NCBI GenBank assembly: GCA_033065855.1
Contig: JAVXUO010001315.1
Coordinates: forward strand, 62,001-126,000
Direction: 5' to 3'
Length of the DNA: 64,000 nt
Origin: Escallonia rubra
Lineage: Eukaryota; Streptophyta; Magnoliopsida; Escalloniales; Escalloniaceae
This document shows positions 47,025 to 58,059 of this stretch, in pieces. Below the pieces are notes generated by a model. It was not told the origin of the DNA. It searched no databases and worked only from the letters and a program-made list of their open reading frames with translations. A program made the position numbers and the translations under genes. The number at the start of each line of letters is the position of its first letter. The stretch's first letter is position 1.

Positions 47025-47440
47025 CTAGATCTTCTTAGCAAAGAGTAGAAAGATTAGGATAACAACAGTTCCAATTAAGGCTTTCTTGTAAAGCCTTTCC
47101 CTTTTACGAGATGTAGCCAATTCCTCTTCAAGCTGTTTGATGTTGGCTAACATATTGCCAAGAACTTCACTCCCTTTTCTGGACATTGGAGGATCAATCC
47201 AATCAAAATATCCACAATGTCCCTGGATCTAGAACATCAAAAACTTGAAAAATTAGGAAAATCAATTATATTTTTAAAAATTAGAGAAATCATAATTATA
47301 CTACATACCCCATACATAGCACACCCAAAAAACCTTCTTCCAAAGTTTTGAACAGTGAATGAGGTTTTCACCGGAGCTACAACACCACAATAGCAGAGCC
47401 GCATGTTGATTCCTCGCTTTTGCATGACACTGTTATCCAT
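47025..47440 (-). CDS. Small GRF zinc-finger protein with C-terminal membrane segment (MULE-2 accessory gene)
   Basis: Two exons on minus, 47440-47309 and 47222-47025, joined by an 86-bp GT..AG intron; 109 residues, no breaks. Start chosen at the ATG giving MDNSVMQKRG; an in-frame ATG a few codons upstream is possible. The GRF-type finger has CYCG at residues 16-19, FGRRFFGC at 33-40 and C47 in GHCGYFDWID; such fingers bind single-stranded nucleic acid in known proteins. A coiled-coil-like stretch follows (NIKQLEEELATSRKRERL), then a hydrophobic segment (ALIGTVVILIFLLFA, about 93-107) and a basic end KKI. It lies just inside the right terminal repeat and converges with the transposase, a place comparable to the second gene of MuDR. 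Its role in transposition is unknown. Confidence 0.85.
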
Positions 47441-47654
47441 TATGGCATGGAGATGTGGGTAGAGAACCAAAATATAGTTGGGATGTTGGTAGAGGAAGAA
47501 AGGAGGCTGCTGGAAGGTTTGGTAGTGGAAGAAATGAGGGTAAGTGATGAAATTTTGTGTTATAAAGAGAGTATAAGGGCATTTTGGTCTTAAAAAAATA
47601 CCTTTAGGGCGCCAATGCTTTCCCTCCAAAAAACGCAGCTAACTTGGATGATTT

Positions 47655-47769
47655 CCGTCAATTGTGCCCATTTTCTTAAACTGTGGGGGAGTTTAGTGCT
47701 TAAGTTTGAAGTGGAGGGGGGCAAAATGCACAACGTGTAAAGTAGATGGGGTTATTCCCTATTTTCCCC
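47655..47769 (-). repeat. MULE-2 right terminal inverted repeat
   Basis: Reverse complement of the left end. Followed by the duplicated target TATTCCTAA at 47770-47778. Confidence 0.93.
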
Positions 47770-47778
47770 TATTCCTAA

Positions 47779-47960
47779 TCAACTTGGTAGGTACAAAAGG
47801 GCCATCCTCAATGATTTCCTACATTTCAAAGTCTAAAGACTCTAAAAATACTCTCAACCTAAATTATACTATACGAAGACCAATCAAAAAGTGGAGGTCT
47901 AGTTATAGAACTCCCCTCAAGATTAAGAAACCCCGTGATCTTTTAACGCTCTAGATGTTA
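47779..47960 (-). pseudogene. Copia-type gag start of the outer element, right of MULE-2
   Basis: Encodes the region around the GAG start and continues at 33731 across MULE-2. Small deletions are present (for example near 47855). Confidence 0.8.
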
Positions 47961-47995
47961 ACAAAAAAAACAAGAGCCGAGGCTCTGATACCAAT

Positions 47996-49175
47996 TGAAA
48001 CCAATAAAACAACCTTACAGGGGTGAATAAAGTTTTTGAAAATTAATGGAGAATTTAAACTAAGCACACTAATGAATCTCAATCATACCAAGCAATATTT
48101 TAATGAAGATACTATCTACACAATCTTAAGTACTTATAGAGTAATAAGTAAAGAGATTAAGTTAGAGATACTTGACAAGGAGATTTAAATAGTTCAACTT
48201 GAACTATCATCAAGCCTACATCCACCTCTTCAAGGAAGTCCCTTGTAAGAGCACTAGAATCCACTAGCAACAATCTTTTTCCGGGTCAAGATCAAAATCC
48301 TTACAATACTTGGTGATATTTGCACACCAAGCACAAGCCGTGAAACCACAAAGCTCACCAAGACTTGACAAACACAAGCCTTGATCACAATCCTTTTACA
48401 AAGATTAATTGTGTACAAAGAAACCCTCTTAAAATAAAATGAGTACAAATGAAGCTCTAGTACACTAGACAGATGAGAAAATTGATGACTTGAAGGATAC
48501 TCTCACAAAGATGCTCTCTTTACGATGTAAAATCATGAAGATGAAGAGAAAAAAGTTTAATCTATGAGCCTTAATATTTCTCTAATGAATGGAGGCTTAG
48601 AATGTGATTTCCATGGTGTATGGTGAAGCCCCAAATCATTTATATAGAGAAGATACGAAATATAGCCGTTAGAGGCATTAAATAAGCAAAACTGATATTG
48701 CAGTCTACTGTATTTCCAATGCAGTCGACTGTGCTACCTCTAAACTAGCCATTGAAAATGATTTCACCAATGCAGTCGAATTTATTGCAGTGTGTCAACT
48801 GTATTACCCTAAATCGGTTGCCTCACGGAACCCCCTTTCCTATTTTGGGCATAACTTTCTCTAGAAAATTGAATTGAGGTACCATTTTTTGTGTTAGAAA
48901 GCTAATGAAATTTTTTATCATAATATGAAAAGTTTAGCATCAAAAACATTTTTGAGAAAATCTGAGTAAGCTCCAAAGTTCACTCATTTTCAAGAACCAC
49001 ACTTGTGTGAATTGTTATAAACTCAAATGCAAAGCACAAGGTGTCCTAAGGTAATTTTAGGTCATAGTCATCAATCCAAGCATCAAACCAAGACTAGTTA
49101 CATAATAGTAAAGATCAATCTTAATCGATAGTAACTTAGCATATGCATTCTTTGTTGTTGTTTGGCATTGGAAGG
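47996..49175 (-). repeat. 5' LTR of the outer copia-type element, truncated
   Basis: Matches the other LTRs from TTGGTTTCA to about 49170, where homology stops near TTGGCATTGGAAGG. About 200 bp of the LTR start is missing. Two palindromes (about 48702, 48721) and a TATA box (about 48640) remain. Confidence 0.85.
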
Positions 49176-49561
49176 GAGTCAAATTTCTACGCCTGATGCC
49201 ACTTTACCACCTTCAGATCTAGGGTTTTAAGGGTCAATAATCTTACCTCTAACTGCGGAGGTCAAGTCGTCATCGGCGACAGTGGAAGCCAAGTCATCGG
49301 CGGTGGAGGCCGGGTCCTTGTTGACGACGGTGAATCAGTTTATGTGGTGGTAATAGGTGGTGATGTCGTGAGTTTGAGAATTTGATAGTGGTGGTGTTTT
49401 GAAGACACTAGGCAGAAAAAGAAATATGAGAAGGAAAAAATAGGAAAAAAAAGAATAAAAAAACTCAAAATCACAAACACTTGCCTCTTTTCATATAAAA
49501 TGAAACCAAAAACAGGCTTTGGTACTACAAACAAAAAACTACAAGGGTTTCAAACACACTC
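49176..49561. repeat. CCACCA/GGTGGT-rich DNA element end
   Basis: Contains GGTGGTAATAGGTGGTGATG and GTGGTGGTG. It ends in CAAACACACT and resembles the interior and end of the 11262-12197 element. Probably one half of the element split by the copia stack. Confidence 0.4.
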
Positions 49562-49829
49562 TTAACTGTTCTAGACAATTCGGTGCATTGGTTTGAGAAT
49601 ATCTTTGCCCTAAAGATTGATCCTTAACTCTTTTACTTGATTTGTGCTTTTTTAAATATCTTCAGGTATTTCTAAACATTGTTCATTAACTTAGAAGATG
49701 AAGCCTATTCATTCTTTCATGTATAAATTGCATCCAATGATGGTTTTAACTTTGTCAATCTATAGAATGGAACCTTGCATCTAGAGGGGTCATTTTGAGA
49801 AGCCTCTTTGAAACTTTAGCTATGTCTTA
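49562..49829. other. Unassigned spacer
   Basis: Non-coding sequence before the Tat/Ogre-type LTR. No gene seen. Confidence 0.4.
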
Positions 49830-50523
49830 ACTAGTGTAGCGAATCGTCTCGAAAAAATTTCGTAGAAGGAATTTAAATTGAGAGTTGCCATCTTAATTAA
49901 TTTATAAAAACAAGAAAAATAAGAAAAAGAACCAAGAAACGACTCTAAATTGTCCAAAAAGAAAACTAGTCTATCGAAAATAAGGAAATGAGTTTGCGGA
50001 CTAAGTTATGAAGCAGGAAGGTGTTAGGCACCTGTCACACCCTTTCGGTCTCTACTTCATTTCTATTGATTTTGGCTTTCAAAAATTTGCAAAATGTGCA
50101 ATAACACTAAACCTAAGTTATTTTTATCTTTCCGTCTTAAACTCAACATCAGGGGGTCAAATTGCCTACGTATCCGTTCGGACTAACCGAATCAAAACCA
50201 TCGTAATTTCACTCTGGTCCTACAAGAGGCATTCTACATTTCGATCATAAACTTAGACTGAAAAATAAAAAAAATGACTCTTTTTATGATTTTTTTTAAA
50301 TAGAAATGCAAATGCGGGAAATAAGAGACAATTGTATAATGATTATCTAGACCACAAAGCTATTAAAATTTACCTTAGAGATTTGCTTGTCCGGATAACC
50401 CGGGAATGCTCTCTAAAGGATCCACGATGCAAGAGACTAAATAACTTTCAAAAGTGAATATAGATGGCTAAATTTTCAAGATAGATGATGTACCATTTCA
50501 CAGAGAAATGGTATAAAACACTA

Positions 50524-50824
50524 CTCCCTCCGTCCCTTTTTAAGTGATCCATTTTATTTTGCATGTAGATTAAGAATTTAGGTTATATATTGTGTGTCTT
50601 TTCCATTTTACCCTTTAGAGAGGGGGGGAATAGAGAGTGGGCCAAATGAGAGAGAATTGAGTGGTAGTTGAGAAGTGGTAGATAAAGGTAGGACCATTAG
50701 AAAGATAAAATGAGTGGTGAGAAATTAAAGTTAGAGAAATGGAAAGAGAAAAAAGGTTAGATGTAAAAAAATACTTATAGAATGAAATTTGGAAATCACG
50801 GGAAACTCTTTGTGGGAGAGGGAG
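50524..50824. mobile_element. Stowaway MITE
   Basis: Ends CTCCCTCCGTCCC and, reversed from the right, CTCCCTCTCCCAC, flanked by TA (50522-50523 and 50825-50826). 301 bp, non-coding; the classic Stowaway (Tc1/mariner) terminus. It sits within the first bases of the CACTA element. Confidence 0.9.
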
Positions 50825-50839
50825 TATAGGGTGATCACT

Positions 50840-51180
50840 CGGGCGCTAAAAGTTGTTCATCGAATTTAAAAGTTAAAAATTAAAATAGTTTAGTGACGGA
50901 ATTTTTAGCGCTAAATATCGTGATTTGATTTTATTAGCATACGGAATATCCGTGTAATTATATTTTTAGTTTTAATTTATTTTCTTTCGTCACTAATTAG
51001 CGACGGAATAAATGTTTTGTAGCGACGGAATAATTCAACGTCGCTAAATAAGTATTAATTTAGCGACGGAATATTCCGTCGCTAAAAAGCTTATTTAGCG
51101 ACGGAATATTCCGTCGCTAATTAACTGATTGTAGGAATACTTTTATCGACGGAATTAATCCGTCGCCAAAAGTCAAAAAA
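50840..51180. repeat. CACTA subterminal palindromes, left
   Basis: Repeats of AGCGACGGAAT and its inverse, including a perfect TTAGCGACGGAATATTCCGT-type palindrome at about 51057-51085 and again at 51092-51120. Such motifs are transposase-binding candidates in CACTA elements. Confidence 0.85.
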
Positions 51181-51286
51181 ATTTTGAATTTTTTTTTATT
51201 TTTCAATTACCCAGACTTGTAATACAATTTTCATTTCTCAACAACAACGCGCAATAATCAATACACAAAGAAATATATATAATCAA

Positions 51287-53110
51287 TCATAAAAAATATT
51301 TATTATAAAAAATACTCATTATGTACAAGCCGGGAACCGGATACAGTCGGTTAGGGGAGGGGAGAAGGGTACAAGCCGGGCGCGGGGGGGGGGGGGGAGT
51401 TAGGAACGGGCACGGGAAGGGGCTCATCAGGGGTTGCCGAGTCTTTGGATCCTGCTGATCCGGGGCCGGCTCGGCATGTCCAGCAGCGCCCTGCTCCTTG
51501 ATCATCCTGACCACCACTGTAGCAATGCGCTGGATCTCCTCGTCGTCCAACTGACGCTGAGGAGCCGGTGTCTGTGGAGGGGCAGCAGGGGGTGAGGACG
51601 CTCCTATCACTGCACGAGCAGTCGTGCTAGGCAGGCCGCGTATGCGGCCTTTCAGCCGATTCACGACCTCCGGCGTATCCAGCCATCGCTTCAACCCCCC
51701 AGTACTCGCAGCCGTACTAGTGGACGCTGATGGCTGTCCGGACTGCTGCTCAGACCCCCTTAGTTGTTCATACGAGGCCTGCAAAAACAGTGGTTTAACG
51801 ATATGTTAGGGCATTAATTAACGAAACGGACATTGAGGATAGAAAGACAAAACATTAACAACTTAAACAAATTGACTCACATCGATCCGCCGAGAAATAT
51901 CTGAAATATAGTCGCCCGCCCGGTGCGCCTCATCCTTGTTCTTCTTCCGCACATGCGTCTGACTATAGGTCAGAGCAATTACCTCATCCTCCTCCAGATC
52001 CGGGTGCTCGACCGCGTTCATGTGTCGGACGATGTCGCGTGGCACCGACCCCCCCCCCCCGTGTGCGTCGAATCTCTGTTCTGTCTGTTCTCGGCCCCGC
52101 TCTTACTCTTGGCGTCCCAGCCTAGATCCGCAGCTCACCGATCTATCATCTCCCCCATACACTATGAGATATCTAATGTGGGGGATATCTCGACATCTCC
52201 GTCATCGGGGCACCCTCGGGCAACATCTTCTTCGCCCGGTCCCGTGCGTCGTGGAGCCATCGACGGTAATTCTTGCCGATGTAGGCAAAGAAGGCCTGCT
52301 GCCCCAGTGCCTGCTGCTGAGGTGTGTCAAACGTGAACCCCTCCTATAAGGCATTCAATAACACAAATTAACAACATAAAACAAACTCTAATTAAACATT
52401 TACTAACGCTAAAAAAAATACTTCATCGTACTAGCCACTCCTCCCATATGGCCTCCCTCGCAGCGGCATCCCAGTCCTTCCAGTACAGGCATGACTCGAA
52501 GAATCGGCCCTTCACAAGAACGCCGATCTTCGTCCTCGCCTGATTCTCCAGGATCCTGCCAAAGAAGTAAATAAATAAATTAATACAGTTCAAATATAAA
52601 TTAACACCCCAAAATTTTAAATATAAGGCATGAGGTGATATTTTTAGTACTTACAGGCCCTCATGCGTGAGCGTAACTCTTTGTCTACGCTGAGGGTCGA
52701 TGCGTACCCCGTGTGTCGGACAATGGCCTCGTCGAGATCCTACAAAACACAGACATTAATACAGTTCAAATATACTTTAAATATAAGGCTAGCGAAAATG
52801 TACTAAACACCGTTATCAACTATACCTGAGGTAGAACCCACGGAAGATAGAGAGTGCACGCGCGTGTGGGATGAATCTGCGTCGGGCTGGGGCGACGGCT
52901 GCAGCTGGGGTGACGGCTGGGGCTGGGGGCCCATCTACTGTCCGCGATCACTCTGTGCCTCGTCATCAGTAGGCAATGACGAGGTGGGACCCACCGGGGA
53001 GGAAGCAACTCGGCGTCCAGCCCGGCCACGAATAGCCTGTATCCTATCCATATAGATAAATTACAAAGACATGAACACGTTAAAAACAATATTTTGGCAG
53101 AAATCATCAT
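51287..53110 (-). pseudogene. Second CACTA gene, plant Transposase_24 (Ptta/En/Spm)-like, broken
   Basis: Minus-strand exon-like blocks: DLDEAIVRHTGYASTLSVDK (about 52740-52650), RILENQARTKIGVLVKGRFF with CLYWKDWDAAAREAIWEEW (about 52560-52440), FTFDTPQQQALGQQAFFAYI with NYRRWLHDARDRAKKMLP (about 52340-52180), then EHPDLEEDEVIALTYSQTH (about 52000) and a Pro/Gln-rich C-terminal exon (51784 to about 51330) containing DTPEVVNRLKGRIRGL and DDEEIQRIATVVVRMIKEQG. The middle part contains stops. The solo LTR at 53149-54389 separates it from the TNP2-type gene. The exact exon limits are not certain. Confidence 0.6.
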
Positions 53111-53115
53111 CTGCG

Positions 53116-53148
<33 letters not shown>

Positions 53149-53153
<5 letters not shown>

Positions 53154-54389
53154 CCAATAAAATAACCCTAGAGGGGGGGTGAATATGGTTTTAAGACTAC
53201 TTTAAAATATAACAACCAACAAACCTCAATCTCAAAAACTCAAGTAAACAAACAACCAATCTCAACACAATATGTAAAACAATAATGTAAAGAGAGAAGG
53301 GTTTAGAGATACTTGACAAGGAGAATTAAATGGTTCGGCTTGATATACCCACAAGCCTACGTCCACCCCTTCAAGGAAGTCCCTTGAAAGGCCCTAGAAT
53401 CCACTAGTATGATCTTTCTTACGGGTCAAGATCGAACCTCTTACAATCCCTTGATGCTATGCCCACATCAAGAACAAGCTTTGACAAACCCAAAGCTCCA
53501 AAGCTTGACAACCCCAAGCTTTGATACAAGAACCTTTCAATGAAGAAATGTGTACAAGATTTCAATCTTAAGAAGTAGATGAGTACAAGTTGAAGTACTA
53601 GAATAAGATAGATGAGTGTATGATGACTTATGAAAGTGTATCTCTCTCTAATGTAAGCTCACAATAAATGCTCTCTTGAAAAGGATAAGAAATCAATGAA
53701 AACAAGAAAGATTTGAACAATTGCTTTGATCTTTGAGAATATGAAAGATAGGAGAGCTTTGAATGCAATTGATGAATGAAAATAATGCCCAAGATGAGTA
53801 TTTATAGAGCTGGGAATAAATATGACCGTTTGGGGTTAGGTAGGGCATTAAATGCGCCAAACGGTAAATGCAGTCGACTGCAATGCCCATTGCAGTCGAC
53901 TGTAACCCAAAAAGTAGCCATTGGAAATTCAAATTTCCAACTTGCAGTCGACTGCAATGCAATGCAGTCGACTGTAATAGGCTACTGGAAGTATTGCAGT
54001 CGACTGTAACACCCTACTGCCCAACATGCAGTCGACTGCATCCTTGAAAATGCAGTTTCCTATTTTTAAAGCATGAAAAACTTTTTTATGCATGCAAGGG
54101 AAACCTATGGACAAGTTCTTGGTATACAGTCATCGTAACGATCATCTCTCTATGTCTAGTTTACAAAGACGGAAATAAAAGCATGAAAACTTCATTCGTC
54201 GAATTTTCTCTTTGATGCGTTCCATTGAGAGTCTTTGACCGTGTTGCTCGTCTAATAATCCGTTTGCATGAGTATGAGATTGTTCCTATAGCTTCATCAA
54301 CTCAATGCATGTTTAGACAACATAATCATCAATGTTAGTTATCATCAAAATCAAATATAATCCTAGGTTAAATAACCGTAGGGTTAACA
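53149..54389 (-). mobile_element. Copia-type solo LTR (relative of the GAG-only family)
   Basis: 1241 bp beginning TGAAACCAATAAAATAACC and ending GGGTTAACA on plus, like the LTRs further left but clearly diverged. It is flanked by ATATA on both sides, inside a (TA)n tract. Six CAGTCGACTG palindromes (53870-54040) precede a TATA box (CTCTATAAATACTC on minus, about 53798-53811). Confidence 0.87.
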
Positions 54390-54482
54390 ATATATATATG
54401 AACGGATGTGCAAAAACACATCAATAAACACCAAGTTCTAAAATGTTACTACATTTTTCCCGTGATGTTACAACATTACAAG

Positions 54483-57400
54483 TCAATCATTTTCAGTTTG
54501 CGAATCATCTTCATCACTTTCCTCGTCGTCCTCTTCTTCGTGGGACTCGTCGTCCTCTTCATCTTCTAATTCATCCTCTTCATCAGTAGACTCGGTCACA
54601 TCATCTCCAACACTTTCCACGTCTTCCGCGTCATCATTTACGACTTCTTCTCCTACAAGAAGTGTTGTTGGAAGAGGAAGATCGTCATCCTCGTTGTTGA
54701 CCTCAACAGGGAACAAGACACGTGGTTGGTCAGCTTGAAAGGAGTCTAGCTCACTGTCATATGTCACGGGCAATTTCTTGGACTTGATAATTGTATACCA
54801 ATGAGATTTGGGATTGGCGACGTCCTCCACGTAAAAGACTTGTACAGCTTGACTAGCAAACACAAAGGGCTCGTCTGATGCAAGTCTTGACTTGACATTG
54901 ACATCTACAATCCCTTGAGAGCTAACACGGATTCCTCTACTGCATGTGACATCGAACCACGTACACTTGAACATTACCAGGCGGTTTTGAGAACCCAGAT
55001 ATGTTAGCTCAACAATCTCATCTAGCTCTCCGTAAAAGTCCATGCAATTCTCGGCATAACAGTCGCCGTTGACCAAGACTCCACTGTTTTGGGTTTATTT
55101 TGTTCGGTCATCATCTTTTACATTAAACCTAAACCCGTTGATGATATATCCTCCGTAACAGGATGTTTGTTTGTTAGGGCCTTCAGCTAGTAATTTCAAG
55201 CAGGAGGTCACTGGTCTATCCATTGACTGAACCTATTGTAGATGACGGTAAAAATTAAGGACAAATAAGTATACTAATTGGCCACAGAACTGTATATAAC
55301 ACATAATATAATTTCGTTAAACAATCTTACATGAATTTTGAACCACTGTACAAATTGTGATTTCCGATGAGATTCAAGTCCAGCGGGATCAGTGATTAAA
55401 GATTCCGCATCGAACTCACTGCAAACCAATATAGTTGACTCGCTTAACACACACTTTCAATTATGTACATCAATGTAAGTGAATTAAGACTTTAACTTAC
55501 TCAACGAATGCCGAAACTTCATCGCAATTTAGAAGGGCATATATTGTTGCAGCACTATACTCTTCATCCGTTAGCCATCGAGTATACGTTCGGCCGAACG
55601 GACTACTTGACTGCTTGAATATTGACAATTGCCCTTCCAAATTTGTGCTTGCTCCGGGGTCATTTCGGCCTAGTTGATTTAACCTTGTACCAACATCAGG
55701 CCCGAAATATTGACTACAAAAGTTTACAAGTTCTTCCATTACGTAAGCTTCCGCAATTAAGCCCTCAACCCGAGCCTTATTACGGACTTTTTTCCTTTAA
55801 ATGGAACATGAACCTAGAAGTTTAGCGAATCAATTTAGGTGGAATATCAATGATAACAGATGTCGCATTAAGTGTAAACGAACAACTGTAACAATTTAAG
55901 GATTACCTCTCGAAGGGATACATCCACCGATATTGCACGGGTTCACCCATCTTAGCTTCATATGCCAAGTGAACAGGCAGATGCTCCATTGAATCAAAGA
56001 ACGAAGGTGGGAAGATTTTCTCCAGCTTGCAAATCGTCACCACAATGTTCTTCTCAAGCACTTCCATGTTACTCACCCGGATCGTAGAAGAGCATATATC
56101 TCGAAAGAAATGAGATAATTCAGTCAAAGTCTCGCAAACAACCCGTGGCAACAGTCCCCGGAAGGCAATAGGAATGAATCTCTCCATGAATACGTGGCAG
56201 TCGTGACTCTTCATCCCTTGAAACTTGCATTTCGATACATTGCAACAACGAGATATGTTGGACGCAAACCCATCCGGAAGCTTCAAATTCTTAACCCACT
56301 GATAGACCTTCTCCACTTGTTTCTTGTCTAGACAGTAAGGTGCTTTCGAAAGTATCGTCCTCCCACTGACTGTCCGAGGATGCAATTCACGACGTACACC
56401 CAACTGTTATAGATCCCTTCTCACTTTAAGGTGATCTTTCGATTTGCCCTTGACATTCATCACTGTGTTGAACACATTATCAAAAACGTTCTTCTCAATA
56501 TGCATCGCATCCATGTTGTTTTGGATAACGAGTGTCCTCCAGTAGGCTAACTCCCAGAAGATACAAAATTTTCTCCAGTTATGCTCTTTCCCGAACCCTG
56601 GAATCTTCTGATCCGGCACACCCTTATCGTGTGGTATGTCAGTATCAAGTGCCTCCAGGTGTGAGAGTACTTCTTCACCAGATGGGTAGTCCAGTGTGAG
56701 AACCTCACGCTTGATTGTCCCATCAAATTTATCCTTCTGCCTATGAAACTGATGGCCCGGTGGCAAAAGCTTACGGTGACATCCAAACCACTAGCTTCCC
56801 ATGTGTGCTCCAGCCACACGTCATTCCCAATGCGGGGAAATCATGTATAGTCCACATCAAAGCAGCCCTCAACTGAAAATTTTGTTTAAGGGATGCATCA
56901 TATGTTTCGACTCCATGATTCCATAACTGTTTTAACTCATCAATCAACGGCCTTAAATACACATCTATGTCCTTACCGGGACTCTTCGGCCCCGAAATAA
57001 GCAACGACAAGAACATGTACGGCTTCTTCATGCACATGCCTGGTGGAAGGTTGTAAGGGACAATAATAACAGGCCAACAGGAGTAAGGCGTGGTAGACTG
57101 ACCGAAAGGGTTGAACCCATCGGTTGCCAGACCAAGTCTAACATTCTGAACTTCTTGAGCAAAGACTGGATGCCTGCGGTCAAACTCATTCCACACATCT
57201 CCATCAGTTGGGTGTGTCAGCACATCGGCATCATTGCTGCGAGTCTCACGGTGAGCCCTCATATGTTCAGCCGTATTGGAGGAGTAGTACATTCTCTAAA
57301 GCCGTGGTGTGACCGGAAAATATCGCAATATCTTCCATGCAATGTTTTTCTTCTTCCCTTTGTCCGGTTTGTACCTCGAATGATCACATACTGGACACCG

Positions 57401-58053
57401 TGACAACTCCTTATTCTCTTTCACGCATCTATCCGCTCATAGCTCAACCTAAGTTTTCTCATCATCTTCTTCGCGTCATAGTACGACGGTGGTAGCTTTT
57501 CACTTTCGGACAGTATTTCTTTGATTAAGGTAACAAACTCGTTAAAACATTTCTCACTCAGCCCGTGGTCTGATTTCAACTGTAATAACCTACTAATCGC
57601 AGATAGCCGTGTGTGTTTCGGAGCTCCATCCCACAACGGCTCTTCCGCACCTCTCAACAACTCATAAAACTGATGAGCCCCCTCGTTCGGCGGTTGTGGA
57701 CTGTCGTTACCCCAGTCAACATTAGCATGCCCAGCATCCATAATCATATCTCGATAACCATATCGTGCCTCCTCCCTAACTTTAGTTTGACTAGCCAGGT
57801 TGGACGACAATACTATCGTTTCCCCGTGCTGCGTCCACCTTGTGTATCCACCCATAAAACCGTACCGACGAAGATGCCATTTTACTTCAATTATTTTTCT
57901 CCAGTGCAACAACTCACATCTACCGCACGTACACCTTATCTTATCAAGGTCAACATGTGCAGGATGCGCATAAGCGAAGTCGAGAAATTCGTCAACGCGA
58001 CACTCAAAATCTTCAGCATTCTTTCTTTTCATCCAACTTCGATCGATTGACAT
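54483..58053 (-). pseudogene. TNP2-type CACTA transposase, broken and internally deleted
   Basis: Start chosen at the ATG at 58053 (MSIDRSWMKRKNAEDF), which opens the transposase-associated N-terminal domain (CTCGRC, MGGYTRWTQHGE). Then Transposase_21: GLATDGFNPFGQS, PPGMCMKKPYMFLSLLISGP, HNWRKFCIFWELAYWRTL and NNMDAMHIEKNVFDNVFNTV. DUF4218 follows (KSHDCHVFMERFIPIAFRGL to 55903), then a small exon (EFDAESLITDPAGLESH) and DUF4216 with an acidic tail (55076-54483). Breaks: frame change near 57421, TAG near 57300, loss of roughly 30 codons near 56780 where relatives carry a Cys-x2-Cys motif (HGKL runs directly into WFGCHRKLLPPGHQF), and TAA at about 56404-56406. Not functional. Confidence 0.85.
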
Positions 58054-58059
58054 GACGAT

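Larger units (their letters stand above)
33741..47769. mobile_element. MULE-2: 14 kb Mutator-like element with MUDRA-type transposase, GRF gene and captured exons
   Basis: The ends are inverted copies of about 110 bp. From the left, GGGAAAAATAGGGAATGACC, then ACTTTACACGTTGTGC, TTTTGCCCCCCTCCACTT and CACAGTTTAAGAAAAT; the right end gives the same series reversed. A perfect 9-bp duplication TATTCCTAA flanks it (33732-33740 and 47770-47778). The sequence across the removed element rejoins the copia gag. Contents: tandem duplication (33914-34320), captured LIFEGUARD exons on minus (35105-35550), transposase on plus (37203-46524) with a copia-type element in its last intron, and a convergent GRF zinc-finger gene (47440-47025). 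About 6 kb of the length is the inserted copia element. Confidence 0.95.
29340..49175 (-). mobile_element. Outer GAG-only copia-type element, split by MULE-2
   Basis: Minus orientation. Order from right to left: truncated 5' LTR (49175-47996), primer-binding site TGGTATCAGAGCC (47981-47993), start of gag (47960-47779), interruption by MULE-2 with the 9-bp duplication TATTCCTAA, rest of gag (33731 to about 32190), non-coding tail, purine tract AAAGGGGGAGA beside 31057, 3' LTR (31056-29670), then a second partial gag start (29669-29340). No protease, reverse transcriptase or integrase is visible. The repeated LTR-gag-LTR-gag order shows a tandem or recombined copy. The gag is decayed. Confidence 0.8.
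29233..49561. mobile_element. Possible CCACCA-type DNA element split by the copia/MULE stack
   Basis: 29243-29340 (AGCGTTTGACAGAG, then TTTTGTAAACTGATG) resembles the reversed right end of the 11262-12197 element. 49175-49560 carries a CCACCA/GGTGGT-rich interior and ends, reversed, GTGTTTGAAACC followed by AAAACC-type sequence, like the other end of that element. The whole copia stack lies between. CTTAA occurs at both outer edges (about 29232 and 49562), but that is too short to prove a duplication. Confidence 0.35.
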
